In this document: in pieces, positions 13,201 through 19,706 of the stretch | How the letters are laid out: the number at the start of each line of letters is the position of its first letter | Position numbering within the stretch: the first letter of the stretch is position 1 | NCBI RefSeq assembly: GCF_000308655.1 | Contig: NZ_BAGC01000043.1 | Location: forward strand, 496,001-560,000 | DNA length: 64,000 nt | DNA from: Nocardia niigatensis NBRC 100131 | GTDB lineage: Bacteria > Actinomycetota > Actinomycetes > Mycobacteriales > Mycobacteriaceae | Direction of reading: 5' to 3' | Program-made: the position numbers and the translations under genes | The notes under the pieces: generated by a model | The model's database searches: none | What the model was told of the DNA's origin: nothing | What the model saw: the letters and a program-made list of their open reading frames with translations, nothing else

Positions 13201-16200
13201 TTCGAGTATCCGAATCCATCGCCGGTTGAGGGAATCGATCGTCGCGGCGTCGAACAAATCCGTGGCGAAGGTGACCGCCACGGTCATATCGCCGCTGCCG
13301 TGGTCCTGCGCGAGGATGTACTGCAGGTCGAAGCGGGACACGGTGTTGGGGAGCTCGACCATCGACAGTTCGAGATCGGGCAGTTCGAGCTTCACCGGCT
13401 CCAGGTTCTGGAAGGCCAGCATCACCTGGAACAGCGGATGGCGAGCCTGGGATCGGTGCGTGACCAGCTGATCGACCACTTGCTCGAACGGAACATCGGC
13501 ATGGTCGAACGCATCCAGATCGACCTGCCGCACCCGGCCGAGCAGATCGGCGAACGACTTTCCGGGATGGATCTCGGTCCGCAGCACCAACGTGTTGACG
13601 AACATCCCGACCATTTCGTCGAGCGCCGCCACACCACGCCCCGCGACCGGCGTACCGACCGGGATATCACCGGACCCGCTCATCCTTGCGAGCAGCACCG
13701 CCAGCGCACCGTGAATCACCATGAACAGCGTGGAATCATGCTGCCGCGCCACCTCTTCCAACGCGCGAACCAACGCCGCATCCACCGAGAAATTCACCGT
13801 CGCACCCCGATTCGACATCACCGCCGGCCGCGGCCTGTCGAACGGCAGACGAAGCTCCTCGGGAACTCCGTCCAAGGTTTCCGTCCAATATCGAATCTGC
13901 TGGGCGCACAGCGATTCCGGGTCGTCCGGCAAGCCGAGGGTGGCCCGCTGCCACAGGGCATAGTCCGCGTACTGGACGGGCAGCGGTTTCCACGACGGGG
14001 CCACACCGCGCATCCGGGCGGCATAGGCCATCGTCACGTCACGAGCCAGTGGCGCCAGGGAGAAGCCGTCCGCGGCGATGTGATGCACCACGACGGCCAG
14101 CACGTGCTCCGGTTCCTCCGCATCGGCCACGCGGAACAGCCGGGCGCGCACCGGCACCCGGGTGCTCACATCGAAGCCCTCGGTGACGAATTCGGTGATC
14201 GCCGGTACCAATCGGTCCCGGGGGACCGTCGCGAGACCGGGTTCTCGATCCACCTGGTCGACGGATTCGATCACCTGGATCAGCGTGCCGTCGTGATCCG
14301 GGTACCGCGTTCGCAGTGATTCGTGCCTGGCCAGCACGTCGATCAGGGCCAGCCGCAGAGCATCGACGTTCAGTTCGCCACGCAGCCGCAGGGCGATCGG
14401 CATGTTGTAGGCCCCGGAGCCGGTGTCGTACTGGTTGAAGAACCACATACGTTGTTGCGCGGGCGCCAATGGCACGAGGTCGGGACGCGGACCGGCGACC
14501 AGTGGCGGGCGCGGCCGCCGGCCCGGCGCGGCCTCCCGCTCGATCCGGGTGGCCAGTTCCGCGGTGGTGGCCGTATCGAACAACAACCGCACCGGAATAT
14601 CGGCATTCAGCGCGGCCGCGAGGCGTGCCGCGACCCGGGTCGCGACCAAGCTGTCCGCGCCGAGCGCGAAGAAGGAGTCGTCGATACCGACGGAGTCGAT
14701 GTGCAGCACATCGGCGAGCGTCTCCGCGATGAGATGCTCGATCGGCGTCCGGGGTGCCCGGTACGGCTTGCTGTCGGTGAACACCGGTTCGGGCAACGCC
14801 TTTCGATCGAGCTTGCCCGACGCCGTCAGAGGAATCCGGGCGAGTTCCACGATCGAGGACGGAACCATGTAGGGCGGCACCCGATCGGCGAGGTGCTCGG
14901 CCAGTAGTGCGGTGTCGATCGAATATCCGGGCGCGGCAACGACATACGAGACCAGCGACTGGGCTCCCGACTCGGCGCGATGGCCGATCGTGGCGGCATA
15001 ACCGACACTCGCGTGACCCGTGAGCACGGAATCGATCTCGCCGAGCTCGATCCGAAGACCGCGGATCTTGACCTGGAAGTCGGACCGGCCGAGATGCTGG
15101 ATCGCACCGTCGGGCGTCCACCGGACCACATCGCCGGTCCGATACATGCGCTCACCCGGCAACCACGGACACGCCACGAACCGCTCCGCGGTCAAACCTG
15201 CCCGGCGGTGATACCCACGAGCCAAAAGACCCCCGCCGATATACAACTCACCCGCCACGCCGGCCGGCAGCGGCTGCAATCGCTGGTCGAGTATCCAGGC
15301 CGAGGCACCGCGGATCGGATGGCCGATCGTGACCAGCTCCCCCGGGGCCACAGAGGTCAGCGTGACCGTGATCGTGGCCTCGGTGGGCCCGTAGGTGTCG
15401 AACAGTTCATGATTGCCACTCCACCGTTCGACCAAATCGGCGCCGAGGTCTTCGCCACCAACGAGCAGATGCCCCAAATCCGGTAATGGCCAACGGGTGT
15501 GGTCTATGGTCGACAGCGCCGAGGGCGTGATACCCGCATGGCTGACGTGTTCGCGATCCAGCAGTTCGGCGAGTTCGTCACCGCCGAAGCTGTCGGCGGG
15601 CGCGACAACCATCGTCGCACCCGAGCAGAGCGGCAACAGCAGTTCCAGGACCGAGACATCGAAGCTCGGTGACGCCAGATGGAGTGTGCGGGAACCGGTT
15701 CCGATGCTGAGGACGTCCCGGTGCGTGATGGCGCAGTTGTTCAGTCCCCGATGGGTGACCGCGACGCCCTTGGGCAGCCCGGTCGAACCGGAGGTGTAGA
15801 TGACATAGGCGATATCGTCGATACGCAACGGACGCACCCGATCACCATCGGTGACCGGCCGATCGTCGCCCTCATCGAGGAAATCCGCTGTCAGCCACTC
15901 GATCTCATCGGGCAACCGCGCACGAACGGACGTCACCGTCAAACCGACCGCCGCCCTGGAATCTGTCACCATATGGGCGATGCGCTCGACCGGATTGCTC
16001 GGATCGACCGGCAGGAAAGCAGCCCCCGACTTGGCCACCGCCCACGCCCCCAGCACCGAATCCACGGAACGCGGCATACCGATCGCGACCACATCCTCCG
16101 GACCGATACCGCGCTCGATCAGCTTCCGAGCCCACCGGTTCGAACGCTCGTCCACCTCCCGGTAGCTCAACTCCCGCCCGCCGGCCACGATCGCCACCGC

Positions 16201-18417
16201 ATCGGGATCCGCCGCGACCGCGGTAGCCAGCAGCTCGGGCAGAGTGATCGGTGCCGCCGCGGCCGCACCGTGACGCGCCAGCAGATCGGCCCGCTCAGCG
16301 GGCTCGAGCACCTCGATCGCCCCGACCGGAACTGTCGGATCCGCAACCACCGACTCCATAATCCGGACCCACCGACGAGTAAGAGAGTCGATCGTCGCGG
16401 CATCGAACAAATCCGTGGCGAAGGTGACCACTACGGTCATGCCGCCACCGTTGTCTGCCGACAGGACGAATTGCAGGTCGGCGCAGGATATTTCACTGGC
16501 GCTGCAGATCGCCGGCGTTTCGACGTCGAGTAGTTCCGGTGCGACAGGTTCCGGATTCTCCAATGCCAGCATCACTTGATACAGGGAGTGCCGCGACCTG
16601 GATAGCTGGTCCGCCACTTGCCGGAAAGGGACATCGGCACGGTCGAACGCATCCAGGTCGACCTGCCGCACCCGGCCGAGCAAATCGGCGAACGACTCCC
16701 CCGGATCGATCTCGGTCCGCAATACCAACGTATTCGAGAACTTCCCGATCGCACTGCCGACCGGTGTGCCGACCGGAATATCGGTGCCACCACTCATTCG
16801 GGCGAGCAACACCGCCAATGCGCCGTGAACCACCGTGAACAACGAGGAATCATGCCGCCGCGCACAATCCTTCAACCCCCGAACCAGCCCCGCATCCAGT
16901 GAAAAACCCGCAGTCGCACCTCGATTCGAGGTCACCACGGGCCGTGGCCGGTCGAGCGGCAGTCGAAGCTCGTCGGGAAGATCCGCGAGGGTGTCCCGCC
17001 AGAACGCCAAGTTCGCACGGCGGCGGCGGATCTCGGCGCCGTCGGCGGCGCTGGCGGGGTGAACCTGTCCGAGTTCGGTGTCCGAAGCGGCGGCCGCGAA
17101 TTCGTCGACGAATTCCGCGAATCCTTCGCAGTGCGCCGACAGTTCGACTTCAGTATAGAGATTGGGATTGGCCATGAACTGGAGGAGCGTCCGCGGCGGA
17201 TCCCCGGTCGGATACACGTCGACCAGCACATCCTCGACCGGGCCGGAGCTGAGGATATGGAATTCCCCGGTCACCGAACCGAATTGGAGCTTCTGGTCGA
17301 AAAGCATGACATTCACGACCGGACCCGCGAAACGGCGTTGTGCGCCATGGCTCCCGGTGGCGGCACGAATGTCGGTGAGGCCGCAGCGCTGATGCCGCAG
17401 CGCACCCACCAGATCGGACTGCACCCGCAGCGCCAGCGTCGCGACGGTGTCCCGCGGCTCGAGGACGATCGGAAGCGGTGCCACATTGACGAACACCCCC
17501 GCCGATCGCCGCAGCACGGCGGTCGTGCGACCCGACATCGGAATATTGACCAGGACGTCGTCGCGGCCGGTCTTCCGGGCCAGGTAGCAGCCGAAGGCGG
17601 CGATCACCAGCGCGGCCGGACTCGCTCCCATCGCCTTCGCCGACCGATCGATCCGCCCCATCGTCGCCGCGGACAGTTCGGTGATCGCGACGACACTGTC
17701 CGCGCGCGCGGGCGCGCTCCCGGCTGCCAGGCTGGACTCCTCGCCGACGCCGTCGAGTTTGTCCGCCCAATAGGCCTGGTCGTCGATGAACCGCTTCGAC
17801 TCCCGGTAGCTGCGGTCTGCCTCGTACAGGGCGCGGATGTCGGCCGGCCGGTTGGGCTCTGCGGTACGACCCTGCACCGCCGCGGTGTACAGCTCCGCGA
17901 TCCGGTTGACGATCATCATCGCGCCGTAGCCGTCCAACGCGACGTGATGACTCCTGCAGTACAGCAGATAATGCTGATCCTCGACCTGCAGGATCGCCGT
18001 GGCGACCAACAGGTCCCGGGTCATATCCAATGGCGTCGTGTACTCCCGGCGCATCCACTCCAGGCCGGCCGCGACAGGATCCGGTGCACCACGGAAGTCG
18101 ATCATCGATGCCGCCATCTCGAGCGATGGCTCGTACAGCTGATACGGCACACCGTCGGTCTCTACCAGTCGCAGATACCCTGACTGGAATTCGTGGCCGG
18201 CCCGAATCGCCGCCTTGCGCAGCAGATCGAGGTCGAAGTAGCCGTGGAACCCGACATACTGTGCCTCGGAGATCGGCACATCCGGACTCAATTTCTGAGC
18301 GAGCCACAATCCCTGCTGCCCGGCGGAGAGCGGTATCGGTGCTGTAGGTGACGCGCCCGGCTCGGCATTTCCGCTCGACGCTCGTCCGGGGTCGGGCTGC
18401 GGTCGCGGTGCAGTCAT
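1294..18417 (-). CDS. Four-module nonribosomal peptide synthetase with terminal thioesterase
   Basis: 5707 residues from the ATG at 18417, which has a GAGGG ribosome binding site five bases upstream; the open frame reaches 18720, but the extra 101 residues look non-coding. Domain order with rough residues: full condensation domain C1 30-455 (HHVALDG at H157); a second, C-terminal-half-only C domain 470-730; A1 735-1215; T1 (S1256); C2 1315-1745 (HHIAADG, H1445); A2 1776-2265; T2 (S2308); E1 2360-2800 with a decayed motif HRSAIDR (H2502); C3 2850-3290 (HHLLLDG, H2991); A3 3306-3805; T3 (S3848); E2 3900-4350 (HHLVVDG, H4039); C4 4395-4830 (HHILIDG, H4528); A4 4841-5335; T4 (S5381); thioesterase 5430-5690 (GYSLGG S5520, H5668). 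The N-terminal C domain implies priming by an acyl or carrier-bound substrate supplied in trans. By-eye specificity codes are DVLGLGTITK, DVLLIGDIVK, DALAVGTIQK and DVLALGAIQK for A1-A4; I cannot assign amino acids from them. No MbtH-like gene is in the window. Confidence 0.95.
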   Translation of the reverse strand: MTAPRPQPDPGRASSGNAEPGASPTAPIPLSAGQQGLWLAQKLSPDVPISEAQYVGFHGYFDLDLLRKAAIRAGHEFQSGYLRLVETDGVPYQLYEPSLEMAASMIDFRGAPDPVAAGLEWMRREYTTPLDMTRDLLVATAILQVEDQHYLLYCRSHHVALDGYGAMMIVNRIAELYTAAVQGRTAEPNRPADIRALYEADRSYRESKRFIDDQAYWADKLDGVGEESSLAAGSAPARADSVVAITELSAATMGRIDRSAKAMGASPAALVIAAFGCYLARKTGRDDVLVNIPMSGRTTAVLRRSAGVFVNVAPLPIVLEPRDTVATLALRVQSDLVGALRHQRCGLTDIRAATGSHGAQRRFAGPVVNVMLFDQKLQFGSVTGEFHILSSGPVEDVLVDVYPTGDPPRTLLQFMANPNLYTEVELSAHCEGFAEFVDEFAAAASDTELGQVHPASAADGAEIRRRRANLAFWRDTLADLPDELRLPLDRPRPVVTSNRGATAGFSLDAGLVRGLKDCARRHDSSLFTVVHGALAVLLARMSGGTDIPVGTPVGSAIGKFSNTLVLRTEIDPGESFADLLGRVRQVDLDAFDRADVPFRQVADQLSRSRHSLYQVMLALENPEPVAPELLDVETPAICSASEISCADLQFVLSADNGGGMTVVVTFATDLFDAATIDSLTRRWVRIMESVVADPTVPVGAIEVLEPAERADLLARHGAAAAAPITLPELLATAVAADPDAVAIVAGGRELSYREVDERSNRWARKLIERGIGPEDVVAIGMPRSVDSVLGAWAVAKSGAAFLPVDPSNPVERIAHMVTDSRAAVGLTVTSVRARLPDEIEWLTADFLDEGDDRPVTDGDRVRPLRIDDIAYVIYTSGSTGLPKGVAVTHRGLNNCAITHRDVLSIGTGSRTLHLASPSFDVSVLELLLPLCSGATMVVAPADSFGGDELAELLDREHVSHAGITPSALSTIDHTRWPLPDLGHLLVGGEDLGADLVERWSGNHELFDTYGPTEATITVTLTSVAPGELVTIGHPIRGASAWILDQRLQPLPAGVAGELYIGGGLLARGYHRRAGLTAERFVACPWLPGERMYRTGDVVRWTPDGAIQHLGRSDFQVKIRGLRIELGEIDSVLTGHASVGYAATIGHRAESGAQSLVSYVVAAPGYSIDTALLAEHLADRVPPYMVPSSIVELARIPLTASGKLDRKALPEPVFTDSKPYRAPRTPIEHLIAETLADVLHIDSVGIDDSFFALGADSLVATRVAARLAAALNADIPVRLLFDTATTAELATRIEREAAPGRRPRPPLVAGPRPDLVPLAPAQQRMWFFNQYDTGSGAYNMPIALRLRGELNVDALRLALIDVLARHESLRTRYPDHDGTLIQVIESVDQVDREPGLATVPRDRLVPAITEFVTEGFDVSTRVPVRARLFRVADAEEPEHVLAVVVHHIAADGFSLAPLARDVTMAYAARMRGVAPSWKPLPVQYADYALWQRATLGLPDDPESLCAQQIRYWTETLDGVPEELRLPFDRPRPAVMSNRGATVNFSVDAALVRALEEVARQHDSTLFMVIHGALAVLLARMSGSGDIPVGTPVAGRGVAALDEMVGMFVNTLVLRTEIHPGKSFADLLGRVRQVDLDAFDHADVPFEQVVDQLVTHRSQARHPLFQVMLAFQNLEPVKLELPDLELSMVELPNTVSRFDLQYILAQDHGSGDMTVAVTFATDLFDAATIDSLNRRWIRILESVAADPAVQVGAIEVLEPAERADLLDRHGASPAAPVTMPELFSAAVGLDPDGTAIVAGERELSYREVDELSNRWARQLVRRGLGPEDIVAIGMPRSVDSVLAVWAVAKSGAAFLPIDPNNPVERISHILADSKAAVGLTVASARARLPDGIEWLTADFLDEGDDRPVTDGDRVRPLHIDDIAYVIYTSGSTGLPKGVAVTHRGLNNSTTERRASLSIENHSRILHLASPSFDVAVLELLLPLSSGATIVVAPGDAVGGDELAELLDREHVSHALFTPSVLSTIDHMRWPLPDLGHLIVGGEHCGAELVERWSRNRQLVNDYGPTETTIVALVSYRLVAGEPVAIGGPMPGARAWVLDQRLQPVPVGVAGELYLAGGLLARGYLRRAGLTAERFVACPWLPGERMYRTGDVVRWTAGGVVEYLGRSDFQVKIRGLRIELGEIDSALAAHASVGQAATIGYRAESGAQSLVSYVVAAPGCSIDTATLVEYLGDRVPSYMVPSSIVVLDRIPLTPAGKLDRKALPRPVFADSEPYRAPRTPVEQLIAETFAGVLHIDSVGIDDSFFALGGDSIMSIQLVNRARAAGVVFSPRDVFERKTVAGLAQVANYEGTAVASVPAELPGAGVGPLPLTPIMRELLERAGSACDRYAQAMMLDLPAGIGRSQPADAVQTLLDRHDMLRARLRPRTDGQWTWEVLPAGTIHAEDVLVRVPMEAEPGSDEFRASVAAELDAAADRLDPGAGIVTQVVWFDPVRTAQPGTVLIMVHRSAIDRVSWRVLLPDLTAAWTRTAAGEPPDPAPTGTSMRSWAHGLVEAAQRPERAAELDLWRAMTAGDDPMIGARPLDPAVDVVATTRTVRVDMDPEVTEALLTTVPAAFHGSVEDGLLAALAVTVARWWRTHDAAAAAGPPADVTIRLEGNGRAEGVVPGADPARTVGWFATSFPMRLDLAGIDLDDAYAGGPALGAAVKSVKEQLLAVPDHGIGYGLLRYLDEHAGPILATAPPQIAFNYRGAEAIPAGAAELAGTRPPDLPAPSALDIDALVVDDANGPRLQAIWSYPTGVLTADTVREVAESWRSVLTALATHVRRPGSGGRTPSDLTVTGLGQSEIERLEDRYPALSDVWPLAPLQAGLLFHALVSEQSVDAYITQLVLELRGTVDPGRLRRAAQVLLDRHANLRSAFVTDADAGPMQVVDDDAEAPWTELDLSELEDSAREREWTLLMATDRATRFDPAHAPLLRWMLVTTGPEQYRLVLTNHHLLLDGWSTPLLLRELLVLYATDCDATVLPPVRPYRDFLTWVARQDPAASLDAWARAFDGADEPTLVAAADPRRRYTESRTASGELTEARTAALTGRARSRGITLNTMIQAAWAIVLGALTSRDDVTFGAVVSGRNPQIAGIESMVGLFINTVPVRVRLDATETLGQLLDRIQAEQAALLDHQFIGLADIERAAGPGAVFDTMTVFESFPVDRHGLTADTDIAGLRLVDVSGADAAHYPLGVVGRVDSRLHLEIKYLPEFFDHDTVAATLRRILAVLDDLATDPDLPLARLELLSPDEYRELAPVSGDPAVPERTLPELFAATVARDPEAVAVVCGDRQWTYGELDAESNRLARLLIGSGAGPETSVAIGLPRCYESVLAVWAVAKSGAAFVPVDPRNPGDRIQHMLTDSGVTTGITLSEWRNRLPGSVRWLVLDEPAVAAEAAGSPAAPVTDAERIRPVRVDQAMYVIYTSGSTGVPKGVVVSHRGLANLVTEQCSRFGLGPAARVLHAASPSFDAAVLELLWAFASGGRLVIAPPAVLGGIELAQIISRNSVTHAALTPTALGTVDPAGLRELATVVIGGEAPPPRLVSQWAPGRKLFNTYGPAEATIQTDAGAPMVPGEPATIGGPIRGVGEVVLDAWLRPVPLGVVGELYLTGPGLARGYRNRTDLTASRFVADPFADRGRRMYRTGDLVRWLRAPEGGLTLDYVGRTDFQVKIRGFRIELGEVEAGLLACPGVARAVAAVHRGTAAGDRLIAYVVPEPGADLDPATVLAFAGQRLAPHMVPVTVTVLDTLPTTETGKIDRLALPEPDFGTGRAEFRAPVTDTETTLAGLFAEVLGVDTIGLDDSFFALGGDSIMSIQLVTRAKVAGLVLSVRDVFERRTVAGLAQIAIRDSAATPALPAELPGGGVGPMPLTPIMCWMFERGGFDRFCQWVMLTLPTGIEQTALAATVQAVIDHHDMLRARLHPDPAHPSGWAMQVQPIGVSAAGMIRHVPVDAAPDSSAFAAIADAEAHAAAERLDPAAGVMLQLVWFDPADGPGRLLVVAHHLVVDGVSWRILIPDFAVAGAQVGAGQQAQLMPVGTSMRRWAHALAAAAANLDELDWWRSTLATADPPIGIRPLDPVVDLQATVDTVRVTLSTGVTRAVLTTLPRAFHGNVDDALIAGLALALTRWRRRRGDTVTDTLLTLENHGRDDTVLPGADLTRTVGWFTTTYPVRLDLSDIDIDDAFGAGVAAGAVVKSVKEQLRRVPGHGIGYGLLRYLDTDASRILGALPDPQVSFNYLGRFDTIPDALRVTGWMPAGGEAAGGAQPPDASAAALLGINAATENTPDGPVLTAAWDYPAGLITAAEVTDLAQMWRDAVTALAAHASRPRSGGLTPSDLGLVDLDQATIDRLEARYPELEDIWSLTPLQAGLLFHAQLADSIRDDYIVQLRMELSGRVDADRLRSAAQTLVGRHPNLRTAFVQNGSGEPVQVVHRRVDVPFTRIDLAADADAAAALEHLMDADRHFDMTVAPLLRLTLIRTSPQRYTLLLSMHHILIDGWSTPLLIRELLILYAGDSDPGALAPVHPYRDYLVWLRAQDREAAEAAWARALAGVTEPTLLGRVDRGRLRTAAAREVRVRLSEDRTAALVAVAHQQESTLNTVVQAAWAIVLAGVTARDDVVFGATVSGRPPQLPGIESMIGLFVNTVPVRVRLDHGESLAQLLRRIQTEQAALLDHNHLGLARIQQLAGSGAMFDTVTVFESYPVDAAGLSADTDIAGMHVLDVQGRDAAHYPLGLIVHADTRLELIFEYLPEQFTQQEIDAFAGRVLRVLDAITDDIDRLLQQVQLLSPDELATLVPVRGEPSVPTSTLPKVLAAAAKSDTEALICDGESVSYRELDETSNRWARVLIAAGAGPESLVALALPRSIDAMTAVWAVAKTGAAFVQIDPTQPEDRISAILADAGAIAGLTAETYRDRLPAATTWLTLDGPEFAARAVSARATTIDDVERTAPLMPEHPAYLIYTSGSTGVPKGVVVTHTGIANLAAEARERFGLTVSSRMLAAASPTFDVSILEWLSATAAGATLVLAPERVVAGAELAEVIETAHVTHAAFTPTVLASLRPDGLDTLQTLLLGGETCSPELATRWAPGRTLINAYGTTETTIQSCRDIPLTVTADGPPPIGGPARGFSAVVLDDRLRPVPPGAAGELYLSGPGLARGYHGQPTLTAARFIPNPYGPNGTRMYRTGDLVTWTGDRRLRYQGRSDLQLEVNGHRIEPGDIETALCGHPDVSRAAVAVHTRPDGIDQLTGYVVPTPHTTPDDTALTRHLATRLPTHMIPTTIVTLDRIPLTATGKLDRHALPVPDLRGRSRFRAPSTPLEATVCAAFGRTLDIERIGVDDGFFALGGDSLTATQLVARLAESTGVAVPLQWLFTDPTPQALARRIESRLAGQDVGGRDLDEALAVMLPLRAAGTDTPLFCIHPAIGLAWGYSGLVQHLDPDRPVRGLQSPALSDPAVRFDTLDELAARYVREIRSVQPHGPYHLLGYSLGGTIAHAMAVQLRRDGESVATLAMMDTRVVTAGSVRGPAPSIATMLAEFGGFAVPDGHPELTVEAATELLHRQGGIFAEVTSEHLVTLQRDYTRLIDLTWNHRPELFDGDLIYFSAADPHSDGSSPARAWNDHITGQIAEHRIPVQHERMTDQDSLRVIGLVLTEHFRSIRTAPMESQTPARTSRS
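11641..13090 (-). repeat. Intragenic module repeat, copy in A2
   Basis: The A2 coding region repeats that of A1 (about 14795-16250) at an offset of about 3.15 kb, one C-A-T module. The block 12621-12750 differs from 15774-15903 at only two of 130 positions. Such local near-identity inside a longer, more diverged repeat indicates recent gene conversion or module duplication. Confidence 0.75.
14795..16250 (-). repeat. Intragenic module repeat, copy in A1
   Basis: Partner of the A2 copy at 11641-13090. The same stretches (A3-A5 core region and the A8 region around 14940-15180) are nearly identical, whereas the substrate-pocket segment between them differs more (A1 motif HAGITPS, A2 motif HALFTPS). 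This fits the usual pattern of NRPS evolution by swapping parts of the adenylation domain. Confidence 0.7.
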
Positions 18418-18481
18418 ATTTCCCTCTAACCCTGACCACGCATTATTTGCGCAAAATTTCCTGCAAACCCCGACCGCGGCA

Positions 18482-18511
18482 AGTATAAGCCGCGCGGTAC
18501 GTTGGTGTACA
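18482..18511 (-). promoter_or_regulatory. Candidate promoter of the NRPS operon
   Basis: On the minus strand a TATACT -10 hexamer (18482-18487) stands 18 bases after TGTACA (18506-18511, 4 of 6 matches to TTGACA). This would start the mRNA near 18475, giving a 5' UTR of about 58 bases before the ATG at 18417. The rest of the 389-bp gap 18418-18806 is clearly less GC-rich than its surroundings and holds no gene. Read-through from the SDR gene upstream is also possible. Confidence 0.35.
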
Positions 18512-18806
18512 CCGCCGCCCGCTGGGATGGTTTCCATATCCACAAGGGGTTTCTGCCCATCTTCTGGATACGATGAGCAATGCGTTGTGGATTCCCTCGA
18601 AGGCGTCACGGGGAAACACCGATACCGCCGTACTGCAACGATTCGGCGACTTCTTACCTTCGATTCGACGACTACCCCTCTTCCCATCCCGCATTTGCGT
18701 CGGCCAACTCTCGAAATCAATCCGGACCGATGCGATTGCTACACATTTGCCTGAAGAAATGCCGTCGAAAAGTAATGAGGACGACGCTCCCTCCCGACCC
18801 CGGTCC

Positions 18807-19676
18807 TCAGCGCTGGAACCTGCGTTCCAGGAAGCGCTGTGCCTGGTATCGGTGGACGGCCGACCAGGCTTGCACCCGCAGCGCCCACCACGGCGCGACC
18901 TCGCGGGGTTTGGCGGCAACGGCGTGCGCGATGAGGTCGGAGGCTTCGTCGACGGTCAGGCCGGGCATCCGTCCGAAGTCGGTGGGGGCGCTCATTCTGG
19001 TGTGGACCAGTGGCATGTAGACCGAGGTGGCGGTGACGCCGTCGCCGGCGATCTCGGCGGCGACGCTGCGCAGCCAGACGTCGAAAGCCGCTTTCGAGGC
19101 GCTGTAGGCCGACCAGCGCGGACTCGGCGGCATGAGCACACCCCAGGTGGAGACGTTCACGATGTGCCCCTGCCCGCGTGCGCGCATATCGGGCAGCAGG
19201 GTCAGCAGCAGCCGCACCGGACCGAGGTAGTTGATGTCGATGGTGCGGGTGAAATCGTGGAAGCGGTCGTAGGACTCGGCGATGGGGCGCCGAATCGACT
19301 TTCCCGCATTGCTGATCACCACATCGATGTGCCCGTACTCGGCCAGCAGCGTCCGGCCGAGCCGGTCGACGCCATCCATGTCGGTCAGGTCGGCCGGGTG
19401 GGCGTGGGCGATGCCGCCGGCGGCCGTGAGTTCGGTGGCCAGCCGTTCCAATTCGGGCCGAGACCGCGCCACCAGCAGCACGACCGCACCCGCCGCGGCC
19501 AGCTTCCGCGCGCTGGCCTTGCCGATACCGTGCGAGGCGCCGGTCACCAGCACCACCTTGCCGGCGACGGCCGTCCGCAAGGACTCCTCGGTGGGCCGGA
19601 AGGCCGGGTACAGCACCCGGATCGCCACCCGCTCGGCGAGCGAGCGCCGACGAGGTGCGACCGGAGTCTCGTCCAC
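18807..19676 (-). CDS. Short-chain dehydrogenase/reductase
   Basis: A 289-residue classical SDR, probably NADP(H)-dependent and cytoplasmic. The cofactor-binding TGASHGIG is at residues 45-52, NAG at 123-125, and the catalytic Ser-Tyr-Lys set is S176, Y191 and K195 (YSASK). The roughly 40-residue N-terminal extension before the Rossmann fold, and the Arg-rich C-terminus, are typical of longer actinobacterial SDRs acting on lipids or sterols. The start is GTG; no strong ribosome binding site is visible. The gene lies 30 bases after the cholesterol-oxidase-like gene on the same strand, so the two probably form one transcript, and 389 bases before the NRPS. The substrate is unknown; a hydroxysteroid or acyl-ketone is a reasonable guess from the neighbours. 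Confidence 0.9.
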   Translation of the reverse strand: MDETPVAPRRRSLAERVAIRVLYPAFRPTEESLRTAVAGKVVLVTGASHGIGKASARKLAAAGAVVLLVARSRPELERLATELTAAGGIAHAHPADLTDMDGVDRLGRTLLAEYGHIDVVISNAGKSIRRPIAESYDRFHDFTRTIDINYLGPVRLLLTLLPDMRARGQGHIVNVSTWGVLMPPSPRWSAYSASKAAFDVWLRSVAAEIAGDGVTATSVYMPLVHTRMSAPTDFGRMPGLTVDEASDLIAHAVAAKPREVAPWWALRVQAWSAVHRYQAQRFLERRFQR

Positions 19677-19706
19677 AGTTCTCGACTGTATCGCCGGGGT
19701 AATCCA

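Noticed and set aside
1414..17062. Many long plus-strand open frames opposite the NRPS (for example 1414-3726 and 5146-7674)
   Set aside because: They are antisense shadows caused by high GC third positions of the minus-strand NRPS; their translations are Arg/Gly/Pro-rich with no domain motifs.
18418..18720. N-terminal extension of the NRPS by 101 residues
   Set aside because: The extra residues have no NRPS character, the region is less GC-rich and promoter-like, and the ATG at 18417 has a clear GAGGG ribosome binding site before a normal C-domain start.
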